Source: CAKSQF01 sp963628435
Lineage (GTDB): Bacteria; Bacillota; Clostridia; Oscillospirales; CAG-272
Assembly (NCBI GenBank): GCA_963628435.1
Contig: CAVGEY010000001.1
Location: 62,001-126,000 of the forward strand
Direction: 5' to 3'
DNA length: 64,000 nt
Shown here one piece after another: positions 32,373 to 41,029 of the stretch (position 1 is its first letter; each line of letters opens with the position of its first letter). The notes beneath the pieces were generated by a model. It did no database searches. It was not told where the DNA came from and saw only the letters and a list, made by a program, of their open reading frames with translations. The position numbers and the translations under genes were made by a program.

Positions 32373-34556
32373 TCAGTCGGCAGTGTTTATTCTCTGACGT
32401 TCGACAAGCTCGGCAAAGAGGCCGTTTGCGGCGATAAGCTCATCGTATGTCCCGTCCTCTGTGATTTTCCCTCCGTCAAGGACGATGATGCGGTCGCATT
32501 GCTTTATCGTCGAAAGACGGTGCGCCACAACAATTCTCGTGCATCTGAGCGCTGCGAGCGCGTCGGACACCTTCTTTTGAGTGATGTTGTCGAGTGCGCT
32601 TGTCGCCTCATCGAAAATCAGCACTTTCGGCTTCGGTGCGATTGCGCGCGCAATCATGATTCTCTGTTTCTGTCCGCCCGATATGCCGCCCGTGCCCTCC
32701 GAAATCATTGTCTGCATGCCCATCGGCATGGCTCTGATGTCATCGGCGATTCCCGATATTTCGGCGGCCTCCCATGCGTCATCTGTCGAAAGTTCGGGAG
32801 CCGATATTACGATGTTTGAGTAGATGTCGCCGTGAAAGAGTTTGCCGTCTTGTGTTACGACACCGAGCTTTTTGCGAAGCGACTGCAAGTCAAGTCCCGA
32901 AATGTCTTTGCCGTCATAGTAAACGGCGCCTTTCTGCGGTTTCTCGAATCCGAGAAGGAGTCTTATGAGAGTCGATTTTCCGCATCCCGTTTTTCCGACG
33001 ATTGCGACATACTGCCCCTCCTTGATTTTAAGAGTAAGATTGTCTAAAATCGGAGGCTGACTTTCCTTATATCTGAAAGACAGGTTGTTGATTTCGATGT
33101 TTCCCGAAACTCTTTCCACGGGTTTCATTACCTCGGCGACTTCGGGAGCTGTTTCCATAATCGGTTTTGCCATATCGAGAACGGGTTTTATCTGCGCTAT
33201 CGTCGATGCAATCGACACGAGCGATATAAACGCGCCCGATACCATTCCGTATGCCGTGTTGAATGCGTAGTAGTCGGCAACGGATATCCTGCTTTTGACC
33301 GATAAAAAGTACATGACTATCGTGCCGACAGATGAGATAATCAGCGAAAATACGCTGCTGAGCTTCAGGAGCGCGGGCGGATTGTATGTGAGCTGCGCCG
33401 ATTTCGCGTAGACGGCGCCCCATTTAGCAAAAGCGCGCTTTTCCGCACCCGAGAGCTTGATTTTCCGAATACCCGAAATCAGCGAATATGAAAGGCCCGA
33501 ATTTTTCGTTCCGAGTTCCATTTGGCGCTTTGTTACGCCCATCCGGGCGAATGTCGTGATAACCGAAAGAATAACGGTCGCGAGTATTATGATGAGCGCG
33601 GGAGCGACAAGTGCCGGCGCGTATGCGAAAATCTGCGTTATGTAGATAAGCGAGAAAAGCGATGTAAGACCTGTCGTGAAGAAGGTCTCCGCTATCATCT
33701 GACAGAGCGAGCCGATATAGGCGGCGCGTCCCGTAAGTTCGCCTGCGCTGTAATCTTTGAAAAATCCGGTCGGCAGGGACAGGATTCTCATCATCGCAGC
33801 CGACTGCACCGCGGTTGACATTTTGGTCGACACGCGGGTGTTCAGCAGCGATTTCACCGCTTCGAAAAGGGTGGTGCTTACCGAAACGCAGACCGTGAAT
33901 ATCGCAATCGAAACAAGCAGGGTTATGCTCCCCGATTCGAGTACGGTCGAGAAGAGCAGTTTATTGAGCTTCGGCAAAATCAGTCCGATAAGCGAAATTA
34001 AAAGAGTCATCCCGATGACCGTCATATTGTCGACGGGATTCAGAGTGCCGAAGGCGTATCTCATCAGCGACACCACGGTGAGTTTTTTGCGCGGGAGGGG
34101 ATTATAGAATGTTACGGCATCGCTCCCGAACAGTTTTTCGGTTTTTCCGTTCAGCTTTTTCTTCTTTCCGTCGCCGTCGAAAAAGAAATATCCGCCGAAT
34201 TTTCCGGGTATGAGTGCGGCGGCGCCGCCCTCTTTTTTGGTCGCGATCATGACGCCGACCGCACACTTGTACCAGCCCTTGTCGAGTTTTACCGTTCGGT
34301 ACATTATTCCGTGGGGACGGACGGCATATTCTATCTGTTCTTCGAATTTTGTGATTTTTTCGGGCAGTTCGCAGGGGCTTTTGCCGAAATATCCGAGCAC
34401 CTGATTTATCGCGTCAAGCGAACGCAGGCGTTCGTCGGCGGCCGCCGACGATATGCGTTTTCCGGTAATCGAGCCGGATATCTGTTCAAGCGCATCCGAA
34501 ATGACCGCTTCATCGTTCAGCTTTCTTGTGTTAAGCTGTTCTCCGAATAAACTCAT
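32373..34556 (-). CDS. NHLM-type peptide export ABC transporter 2 (no peptidase)
   Basis: 727 residues. An N-terminal cytoplasmic region (about 1-165) resembles the sensor-like part of NHLM ABC2 proteins. It is followed by a six-TM exporter domain and an ATPase with Walker A GKTGCGKSTL, signature GISGGQKQR, Walker B VLIFDEATSALD and H-loop VAHRLST. The ATG at 34556 has AGGGGGTGA 7 nt upstream; an in-frame GTG at 34565 lies inside that Shine-Dalgarno. It probably forms a heterodimer or works in series with the adjacent C39 transporter. Confidence 0.87.
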   Translation of the reverse strand: MSLFGEQLNTRKLNDEAVISDALEQISGSITGKRISSAAADERLRSLDAINQVLGYFGKSPCELPEKITKFEEQIEYAVRPHGIMYRTVKLDKGWYKCAVGVMIATKKEGGAAALIPGKFGGYFFFDGDGKKKKLNGKTEKLFGSDAVTFYNPLPRKKLTVVSLMRYAFGTLNPVDNMTVIGMTLLISLIGLILPKLNKLLFSTVLESGSITLLVSIAIFTVCVSVSTTLFEAVKSLLNTRVSTKMSTAVQSAAMMRILSLPTGFFKDYSAGELTGRAAYIGSLCQMIAETFFTTGLTSLFSLIYITQIFAYAPALVAPALIIILATVILSVITTFARMGVTKRQMELGTKNSGLSYSLISGIRKIKLSGAEKRAFAKWGAVYAKSAQLTYNPPALLKLSSVFSLIISSVGTIVMYFLSVKSRISVADYYAFNTAYGMVSGAFISLVSIASTIAQIKPVLDMAKPIMETAPEVAEVMKPVERVSGNIEINNLSFRYKESQPPILDNLTLKIKEGQYVAIVGKTGCGKSTLIRLLLGFEKPQKGAVYYDGKDISGLDLQSLRKKLGVVTQDGKLFHGDIYSNIVISAPELSTDDAWEAAEISGIADDIRAMPMGMQTMISEGTGGISGGQKQRIMIARAIAPKPKVLIFDEATSALDNITQKKVSDALAALRCTRIVVAHRLSTIKQCDRIIVLDGGKITEDGTYDELIAANGLFAELVERQRINTAD

Positions 34557-34568
34557 GACAGTCACCCC

Positions 34569-36746
34569 CTAATCGCTTGTTACGAGCTTAGTGTAAAGCC
34601 CGCCTTTGGCGTAAAGTTCTTCGTGTGTTCCGCGCTCGACAACCCTGCCGTGATCGAGAACGATTATTTCATCGCAGTCGCGGATGGTCGAAAGACGGTG
34701 GGCGATGACGATTGTCGTGATTCCGCGGTCTTTTATCGATTTTACGACATCATATTCCGTTTTCGCGTCAAGCGCGCCGGTCGCCTCGTCCATGATTATG
34801 ATTGTCGGATCCTGCGCAAGCACTCTCGCGATTTCGAGACGCTGGCGCTGTCCGCCCGACAGGTCGCGGCCGCCTTCGACGAGTTTGCCCTGATAGCCGC
34901 CGTCACGGAGCATTATATCCTCATGTATGTGGGCATCGCGCGCCGCGAGAATCATTTCGAAATCTTCGATTGAGTTGTCCCACATCTTTATGTTGTTCGC
35001 GATTGTGTCGGCAAAAAGGATAATATCCTGATCGACAACCGCAAGCGAGCCGGTAAAGACATTGCGCCCGATTTCCTTTATGCTCTTTCCGTCAAAGAGA
35101 ATTTCTCCGCTCCACGGCTGACAGAGCCCCGAAATCAGGTTGGACAGAGTCGATTTTCCGCATCCCGACGGGCCGACCAGGGCAACGCTTTTGCCCGGTT
35201 TCAGTTCGAGACTGAAGTTTTCGATAAGCGGAGGCTCAAGTTTCGAGTAGCCGAATGTGACATTCTTCATGACGAGATTTCCCGAAAGTTTCCCGCCCGG
35301 GTTTCCGATGCTCTCTTCCGCGTAGATGTCATCTTCGGGATATGACATAACGTCCTCGACACGCTCTGCTTCGGAACGCATTTCCTGAATCGTCCTGCCC
35401 GCACCGATAAGGCTCATGGCAGGGGAGGTGAACGAGCTCAGAAATCCCTGAAAAGCGGTAATCATACCGACAGTGAAGTTGCCGGTCATCGCGAAACAGA
35501 CGCCGAACATCAGCACGGCGGTATTGCAAATCGAAGATACGATTGTCGGAATTATGCCGAGATACCGGTCTATCTTCTGATATTTGACCTCGGCGGAGTT
35601 GACGTTTGCCTGATAGCCCGCCCATCTCCGAAAGAATCCGTTTTCGGCGCCGCTTGCCTTGATTGTTTCGATCATTTCGACACCGGCAACGGTCGCGCCC
35701 GACAGAAGTCCGCGGTCGCGCATCTGTACTCTCGTTATGTTTATGCGTCTGTTCGAGATGAATCTCGACACGATAAGGTTTATGAAAATCGACAAAACGC
35801 CGATGAGAGTCAAAAACAGACTGTAACGTATCATGACGACAAGATAAAAGACCATCATCACGGCGTTTAACAGCAGTGGTGCGAAGGTGTTTACAAGGGT
35901 ATTCGCGATAGAGGCGTTCGACGACTGTCTGCCCGTGATATCCCCCGCCATTCTCTGCGAGAAAAAGTTCATCGGCAGATGCAGTACGTGCCAGAAATAG
36001 GTCGAGCTGCCGACAGCCGAGAGCTTGCCGTTGATTTTAAGCGAATATACCGCGCGGAGCCATTCCACGATGATTCTGACAGCCGAAAATACCGACAGAC
36101 AGATTATAAACGGTATAAACCATTCGGGATTCCGACCTGTCAGCAGACGGTCGATGAAGATTCTGTCGAATGCGGGTGAAATCATCGCGAAAAGGGAAAC
36201 GATGATGCCGGTGAGTGCGGTGAACGCGATCTGCGCAGACGCGCCTTTGAGCCTTTCCGCGGCGAATTTGAGCATCGATTTCCTTTTTCCGCCCGGTTCG
36301 AATTCTTCTCCCGGTTCGAATGTCAGACAGACACCCGAAAATGAGCCGTCGAATGTTTCCGCCGATACCGGGTATTTGCCTTTTGCGGGATCGTTCAGTA
36401 TCGCCTTGTTTCCGCGAAATCCGTCGAGAACGACGAAGTGGTTGAGATTCCAATGTATGATGCAGGGGAATTTTCCCTCTTTTTTGAGCGTTTCGGGCTC
36501 ATAACGAAAGGCCTTGGCAACAAGTCCGTAGCTTCTTGCGGCACGGAGAATGTTTTTCGCTTTCGAGCCGTCGCGCGATACGCCGCAGTCCGAGCGTATC
36601 TGTTCGAGCGGCACCCATTTTTCGTAATACGCGAGTATCATCGTAAGGCAGGCGGCACCGCATTCGAGCGCCTCCATCTGCATAACCACGGGTACATTCG
36701 CAACGCCGTTTTTTATCGGTTGTTTTATGTGTTTGGATTTTCCCAT
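34569..36746 (-). CDS. Peptidase-containing ABC transporter (C39 domain, NHLM ABC1 type)
   Basis: 725 residues. The N-terminal C39 peptidase has an intact active site: Gln23 and Cys29 in QMEALECGAACL, His103 in LNHFVVL and Asp119 in LNDP. Such domains cut precursors after GG and pass the mature peptide to the exporter. Then come six TM segments and an ATPase with Walker A GPSGCGKSTL, signature DLSGGQRQR and Walker B IIIMDEATGALD. The neighbouring double-glycine proteins are the obvious substrates. Confidence 0.92.
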   Translation of the reverse strand: MGKSKHIKQPIKNGVANVPVVMQMEALECGAACLTMILAYYEKWVPLEQIRSDCGVSRDGSKAKNILRAARSYGLVAKAFRYEPETLKKEGKFPCIIHWNLNHFVVLDGFRGNKAILNDPAKGKYPVSAETFDGSFSGVCLTFEPGEEFEPGGKRKSMLKFAAERLKGASAQIAFTALTGIIVSLFAMISPAFDRIFIDRLLTGRNPEWFIPFIICLSVFSAVRIIVEWLRAVYSLKINGKLSAVGSSTYFWHVLHLPMNFFSQRMAGDITGRQSSNASIANTLVNTFAPLLLNAVMMVFYLVVMIRYSLFLTLIGVLSIFINLIVSRFISNRRINITRVQMRDRGLLSGATVAGVEMIETIKASGAENGFFRRWAGYQANVNSAEVKYQKIDRYLGIIPTIVSSICNTAVLMFGVCFAMTGNFTVGMITAFQGFLSSFTSPAMSLIGAGRTIQEMRSEAERVEDVMSYPEDDIYAEESIGNPGGKLSGNLVMKNVTFGYSKLEPPLIENFSLELKPGKSVALVGPSGCGKSTLSNLISGLCQPWSGEILFDGKSIKEIGRNVFTGSLAVVDQDIILFADTIANNIKMWDNSIEDFEMILAARDAHIHEDIMLRDGGYQGKLVEGGRDLSGGQRQRLEIARVLAQDPTIIIMDEATGALDAKTEYDVVKSIKDRGITTIVIAHRLSTIRDCDEIIVLDHGRVVERGTHEELYAKGGLYTKLVTSD

Positions 36747-36763
36747 AATTCAGGTACCCCGCG

Positions 36764-37264
36764 TCAGTTGAAGATAAACGACATGGGCGAAATGATTTCG
36801 ATGACTATTTTCGCGCTGTATACGCCCGATTCGGCCGCGCTTTCCGACGGCGGCGTCAGCGATATTTCGTATACCCGATCGTCATCCGAAATGCCGCCGA
36901 GGAGAGATTTCGCGCGTTCGCTGCCGGTAAGAAGAGAACAGTCTTTTACAGAGAGACTCTGCGAAACAGTCCGGACGGTATAGACATAATCGCCGATTTT
37001 TACCTGCCTGCCCTCGGCCACACGGGAGACCGCTTCGGCATCGGTAAGATAGCATACCGGATTTTCACCGTCGATTACAGCGACGGCGTCAACGGTTGTT
37101 TCGAGTTTTCCCATGACACCCCATACGCAGACGCCGACAAGCAGGATTATCACCGCGAGCAGAGCCGCCCAGACACCGGGATTTGTCACCTTGATGTATT
37201 CGTTGAGTTGTTCCGGAGACGAAATTTTTTTCATTGCGCTTTCGCGAAACAGCTTATTCTCCAT
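36764..37264 (-). CDS. Minimal HlyD-like secretion protein (NHLM type)
   Basis: Only 166 residues. The N-terminus (LFRESAMKKISSPEQLNEYI) and the TM segment near residues 31-53 match the start of NHLM-system HlyD proteins (typically about 400 residues). The long coiled-coil and lipoyl regions are absent; what remains is one TM and a short beta-rich extracytoplasmic tail (TTVDAVAVIDGE...IEIISPMSFIFN). The reading frame is intact, so it is either a genuine short variant or an old truncation. First gene of the export operon, behind a strong promoter. Confidence 0.75.
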   Translation of the reverse strand: MENKLFRESAMKKISSPEQLNEYIKVTNPGVWAALLAVIILLVGVCVWGVMGKLETTVDAVAVIDGENPVCYLTDAEAVSRVAEGRQVKIGDYVYTVRTVSQSLSVKDCSLLTGSERAKSLLGGISDDDRVYEISLTPPSESAAESGVYSAKIVIEIISPMSFIFN

Positions 37265-37318
37265 GGCTATGACCGTACCTTTCCGAATAAAATGGCACCG
37301 ATAAACACTTTTTTATAT

Positions 37319-37347
37319 ATTCTACACAAAAACCAATGCTGTGTCAA
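37319..37347 (-). promoter_or_regulatory. Promoter of the peptide export operon
   Basis: Minus strand: perfect TTGACA (37342-37347), 17 bp, TAGAAT (37319-37324), 55 nt before the HlyD-like gene. Confidence 0.8.
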
Positions 37348-37396
37348 GCAATACTGCCGATATTTTGCCACAGCTCTCAATAAATTGCTGTGAATA

Positions 37397-37433
37397 GGGC
37401 GGGGCAACGTATTTTCTACGAAGTCCCGCCCGT
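37397..37433. repeat. GC-rich hairpin after precursor A
   Basis: GGGCGGG...CCCGCCC with an inner CGTA/TACG pairing. It lies just past the precursor A stop and has no T-run, so it may stabilise or attenuate the transcript rather than end it. Confidence 0.5.
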
Positions 37434-37444
37434 ACTTTGTCCGT

Positions 37445-37741
37445 TTATTCGATTCGGCCGCCTTTTTTGCGGATTTTGTTGTTCTCAAACCAAACTCTGT
37501 CTTTTTCGGCTCCGCAGGATGCGCAGAATACCGACAGCCCGTCTTCCGACAGAGCCCAGGCGGTGTCTATTCCGCAGGCCGCACAATAGCAGAGAAACTC
37601 GGACACGGCGCTTGCCGCCACGTCGATTTTCGGATGGCGCAGTCTGATTACCGCACCGCCCGCAACGCCGTTAAGTTCCTCGTCATCGAGTTCGGCGCCG
37701 ACTTTCCGCTCTTCTTTTGTGTTTTTTTCGTCTTTTTTCAT
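37445..37741 (-). CDS. Double-glycine leader peptide with zinc-ribbon-like core (precursor A)
   Basis: 98 residues. The leader (1-29) is charged and ends in AELDDEELNGVAGG, the classic double-glycine pattern. The predicted 69-residue core has Cys51, 53, 56, 73 and 76 arranged as CxxCG-x15-CxxCG. That spacing is identical to the neighbouring precursor B and fits a zinc ribbon. There is no TM segment. GGAGG is 5 nt before the ATG. No modification enzyme is encoded beside it, so the product may be an unmodified metal-binding or disulfide-linked peptide exported by the adjacent C39 transporter. Confidence 0.72.
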   Translation of the reverse strand: MKKDEKNTKEERKVGAELDDEELNGVAGGAVIRLRHPKIDVAASAVSEFLCYCAACGIDTAWALSEDGLSVFCASCGAEKDRVWFENNKIRKKGGRIE

Positions 37742-37851
37742 GAAACCTCCGATGTGTCTTGCCTTTTCCGATGCAGACCTTTTTCGTCATGCGCACCTTT
37801 TTCACGGCTTTTATTTTCGGATACCGTACCGTCGCCGCCGCGACCGATAAA

Positions 37852-37884
37852 GGGAAGTCTGAAAATCCGTTTTTCAGACTTCCC
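37852..37884. terminator. Hairpin between the two precursor genes
   Basis: GGGAAGTCTGAAAA / TTTTCAGACTTCCC, a perfect 14-bp stem. On the minus strand it is followed by CTTTATC, a weak T-run, so it may partly terminate precursor B transcripts. Confidence 0.5.
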
Positions 37885-37992
37885 CAAAGTCTTGTAAGCA
37901 TTTCGTCGCGGAGCGTTTTGCGCATTTCGGATAAAAACCGCCGTATATCTGTACGGGTGAAATGATTTTACGCTCAAACGATATTCGTGTTT

Positions 37993-38295
37993 TTATTTTT
38001 TATGGTCGTCGGTGCAGTACCAGTTTTTGTCGACCTGCGAACTGCTCGCGCAGTTCATACAGCACGCAACCAGACCGCATTTGTCGCATATATGTGCAAG
38101 TCTGTTTGCTCCGCGGACAGTGGATGTTTTATTGCCGCAGAATTTGCAGACAAAATATCTGCATATATTTGAGCTCGGGTAGTCGATCTGCTCGCCCGCA
38201 TAGTATTCTTTGCCGCCCGACACCTTGTCGAGATCTTCTTCGGAAAGCTCTCTGATTTCCCCGGTTTTATCAAGCTGTTTTCTGTTCTTCTCCAT
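37993..38295 (-). CDS. Double-glycine leader peptide with zinc-ribbon-like core (precursor B)
   Basis: 100 residues. The leader (1-28) ends in RELSEEDLDKVSGG. The 72-residue core holds nine cysteines (45, 50, 53, 70, 73, 78, 79, 82, 94), and Cys50/53 and Cys70/73 repeat the CxxCG-x15-CxxCG frame of precursor A. The extra cysteines and a C-terminal YCTDDHKK distinguish it. AAAGGAGG precedes the ATG. It starts 12 nt after the Ntn amidohydrolase gene and is almost certainly co-transcribed with it. Confidence 0.72.
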   Translation of the reverse strand: MEKNRKQLDKTGEIRELSEEDLDKVSGGKEYYAGEQIDYPSSNICRYFVCKFCGNKTSTVRGANRLAHICDKCGLVACCMNCASSSQVDKNWYCTDDHKK

Positions 38296-38307
38296 AATCT
38301 GCCTCCT

Positions 38308-39429
38308 TTAATTCTGTGTTTTTATTTCGTTTGTCGCCAGCTTATAGCCCGTAACATCGTCCCAGTTTCTGCGGATAACGATGTCGAGCGTAAGATCGGT
38401 GTTGTTGAAATCTATCGACCACTGCGTGTTGCTTGTGATAATGTCGTCATTCGGCTCCTGAGACGATGCCCTCAGCGCCGTCCAAACGGTATCGACCGTG
38501 AGCTTTCCTTTTTGCTCTTCGAATACATTAAGTACGGCATCGTAACGCTCTTTGCCGTGTCCGTAAATGTCGTTCTTTTGATTCGGAAGCACCTTTTCGA
38601 TGTAGAGTGCGTAAAAATTCGTTATGGCGTTTATCGGGGTATCGACAAGCTCTCTCGAATCGCTTTCGCAGTCATATTCGACAACTCTGCCGTCGCCCGA
38701 GGCGTCGGTGATGTAATAGTGATAATCTCTTCCGCTTGAGGCGAACATATCGTATTTGCGGAGGAGTTCCACCGCCTCTTCGGTCGTTGCCGCTCTGTCA
38801 AGCACCAGACGTATGGCGATTGACGGCGAAATCGTCTGTTTGCCCGTGTCCTGATGCACCGCCTCGCTGTCAAGCGTCAGCACGGCGATTGACACTCCTT
38901 TTTCGTTCATTCCGTCAAGACAGATGAAGGGAGCGGTAAGGCTCGACAGCCTGCTCTTTATGTTTTGGTCGGGTGTGTTTGCCCTGACATTGTTCAGCGC
39001 CGCAAACGCGACCGATTTGTAGCCGTCTTTCGGCGAGCAGTAAACGAGCATCGCCGAGGTGTTGTCCTTGAAATCGTAGTTGCGTCCCATATGCACATCG
39101 CCGTCGTCCGTTGTCAGCGTGAAGGCGGTGCAGGCGAATTTCGGCGCCTCGATTTTCACGGGAAGGAGGGGAAGCGCCTCGCTCAGTATGGCATCAATCA
39201 TCGTTTGGTCGTCTTTGATGCCGTAGTCGATTATGTCGTCGATGCTGTAATCGTATTTGACATCCATGCGGTAGAGATTGTATCCGTCGGCATAATCGGT
39301 CAGCTGTTCCATGCTGCCTATGGTCTGCAGACGGGTAAAGTAAATTCCGATGAATGTCAGCAGGGCGGCAAGGAGCAGGGCCGCCGCGACGCACAGCGAT
39401 ATGAGCAGTATTTTGTTCTGTTTTTTCAT
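38308..39429 (-). CDS. Membrane-anchored Ntn amidohydrolase (choloylglycine hydrolase/C45-like)
   Basis: 373 residues. An N-terminal TM anchor (about 7-31) puts the rest outside the cell. The Ntn-hydrolase motif KFACTAFTL...HMGRNYDF places the nucleophile at Cys100, which in this superfamily becomes N-terminal after autocleavage. The family hydrolyses linear amides (bile salts, penicillin V, acyl-homoserine lactones) or transfers acyl groups. Directly upstream of precursor B in one operon, it may trim or process the exported peptides; that is inferred only from position. AAAGG lies 15 nt before the ATG. Confidence 0.75.
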   Translation of the reverse strand: MKKQNKILLISLCVAAALLLAALLTFIGIYFTRLQTIGSMEQLTDYADGYNLYRMDVKYDYSIDDIIDYGIKDDQTMIDAILSEALPLLPVKIEAPKFACTAFTLTTDDGDVHMGRNYDFKDNTSAMLVYCSPKDGYKSVAFAALNNVRANTPDQNIKSRLSSLTAPFICLDGMNEKGVSIAVLTLDSEAVHQDTGKQTISPSIAIRLVLDRAATTEEAVELLRKYDMFASSGRDYHYYITDASGDGRVVEYDCESDSRELVDTPINAITNFYALYIEKVLPNQKNDIYGHGKERYDAVLNVFEEQKGKLTVDTVWTALRASSQEPNDDIITSNTQWSIDFNNTDLTLDIVIRRNWDDVTGYKLATNEIKTQN

Positions 39430-39828
39430 TTTTCGGTTACCGTACCTTTCCTCGTAATATTCGTGTTCGGAAAAAATGTTTTCGGACTTGCTTTTCGCGG
39501 GGGGAGGGCACTTGCGATTTTGACATTTGCCGGAGCTGCTTTCCCGTCAAAATCATCGCCGGTCTGTTGCCCGGAGGCTGCTTTTACGTTTGAATCTGTT
39601 CTGCAACATTATTATACGGCAGTGTCCGTAACCGACGCGTAACCGCAAGCCGAATTTTATCAGGGCATTCGTGCCAAATTTTTCTTTGAAAATTGTGCAG
39701 GCTGAACAAAAAGCAGAAAAATTTATAAAACGGGGGAATTTATGTGTTAAATATGCTATAATATCGGTGTATGTCCGAACGGCTTTTCGAATAAGGCCGC
39801 ATGCCTGAAAATATCGGAGGGAAATGAT
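39430..39828. other. Gene-free divergent region
   Basis: No supported gene. It holds an inverted repeat GATTTTGAC (39516-39524) / GTCAAAATC (39546-39554) in the leader of the amidohydrolase gene, a possible minus-strand TATAAT (39611-39616) with a poor -35, and the + strand extended -10 promoter of the activase gene. Confidence 0.5.
39754..39762 (+). promoter_or_regulatory. Extended -10 promoter of the sulfatase activase
   Basis: TGC-TATAAT (39754-39762) forms an extended -10 element; no good -35 lies 17 bp upstream. Confidence 0.55.
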
Positions 39829-40944
39829 TTGCCGCCAATCAGTATTATGGTGAAACCGGTATCGGGCGCCTGCAATTTAAGGTGCAGATACTGCTTCTAC
39901 GCCGACGTGGCGAGCCGCCGCGAGACCGCGAATTTCGGCGTGATGTCAAAAAAGACGCTTGACGATCTCGTGCGCAGAGCGTTTGCATACGCCGACGGCG
40001 AAATCTCTTTTGCCTTCCAGGGCGGCGAGCCGACTCTTGCGGGAATCGATTTTTACAGAGAATTTCTCGGGCTCGAGCGCCGCTACAATACGCGCGGACT
40101 GAAAATCACGAACGCTATACAGACAAACTGCTTTAATATCGATGACGAATGGATAAAACTTTTCCGCGACGGAAATTTTCTTGTCGGAGTATCTCTTGAC
40201 GGAACGCGTGAGCTGCATGACAGCTGCCGTCTTGACGCGGCGGGCGGAAAAACATTCGACCGCGTTCTCGAAAATATCGGTCTTCTGCGCGGCGGCAAAG
40301 TCGAATACAATATTCTCTGCGTGGTAAACGGCGGGATCGCGAAAAGACCGAACGAGGTTTTCGACACCCTTCGGGAGCATCGTTATCTTCAGTTTATCCC
40401 CTGCCTTGACGGCTTTGACGGCGGCACGAACGAATGGTCGCTCGATGCCGAAGATTACGGAAGATTTCTTGTCGGACTTTTCGACAGATACGAGGCGGCG
40501 TGGAAATGCGGCAGTCCGGTCAGCATACGCATTTTCGATAACTGGATCGGTATGCTGCTCGGCGAGCCGCCCGAAAACTGCGCGCTTGCCGGATTCTGCG
40601 GAAAATATTTTCTCGTCGAGGCCGACGGAAGCGTCTATCCCTGCGATTTTTATGTGCTTGACAAATGGAAAATGGGGAATGTCCGCGAGTCCTCTTTCTT
40701 CAGGCTCGCAAATTCCGAAATTTCCGAAAAATTCGGAAACGAGTCGAAAATTTTGCATCCCGACTGCGAAAACTGCAAATGGTATTTCATCTGCCGCGGC
40801 GGATGCAAGCGCGACTGCGAGCCGGTCTGCGGCGGGAAACGCTCGGCAAACCGACTTTGCAAAGGTCATAAAATCTTTTTCGAAGAACGCTTTGACAGAA
40901 TGCTCGCGATGGCGAAGAAAATCGCGGGCGGCGTAAACTTATAG
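39829..40944 (+). CDS. Anaerobic sulfatase-maturating enzyme (radical SAM/SPASM)
   Basis: 371 residues. The radical-SAM cluster motif is CNLRCRYC (Cys15, 19, 22), and a C-terminal SPASM domain carries further cysteines (CGKYFLVEADGSVYPC, HPDCENCKWYFICRGGC). This layout and NYDF-free core (AFQGGEPTLAG, IQTNCF) match anSMEs, which oxidise the sulfatase Cys or Ser to formylglycine without oxygen. Three sulfatases follow on the same strand. The TTG at 39829 has GGAGGG 7 nt upstream. It neighbours the peptide-export locus but is on the opposite strand, so a role there is unlikely. Confidence 0.9.
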   Translation: MPPISIMVKPVSGACNLRCRYCFYADVASRRETANFGVMSKKTLDDLVRRAFAYADGEISFAFQGGEPTLAGIDFYREFLGLERRYNTRGLKITNAIQTNCFNIDDEWIKLFRDGNFLVGVSLDGTRELHDSCRLDAAGGKTFDRVLENIGLLRGGKVEYNILCVVNGGIAKRPNEVFDTLREHRYLQFIPCLDGFDGGTNEWSLDAEDYGRFLVGLFDRYEAAWKCGSPVSIRIFDNWIGMLLGEPPENCALAGFCGKYFLVEADGSVYPCDFYVLDKWKMGNVRESSFFRLANSEISEKFGNESKILHPDCENCKWYFICRGGCKRDCEPVCGGKRSANRLCKGHKIFFEERFDRMLAMAKKIAGGVNL

Positions 40945-41029
40945 TATACAATATATTATTATCTTTGGCACAGAATCACGAAATCCGCGAACTTTTTTTG
41001 ATTTTCGCACATAAGGAGAGAACAAACCG

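Noticed and set aside
37267..37488. A 73-residue minus-strand frame between HlyD-like gene and precursor A
   Set aside because: It spans the export operon promoter and overlaps precursor A; no ribosome site.
37683..37925. An 80-residue basic minus-strand frame as a third precursor
   Set aside because: It overlaps precursor A in another frame, runs through the hairpin at 37852-37884, and has no double-glycine or cysteine pattern.
39829..40944. Radical-SAM/SPASM protein as a RiPP maturase for the neighbouring peptides
   Set aside because: It is on the opposite strand, lies immediately upstream of three sulfatases, and has the anSME layout; a sulfatase-activating role explains it fully.
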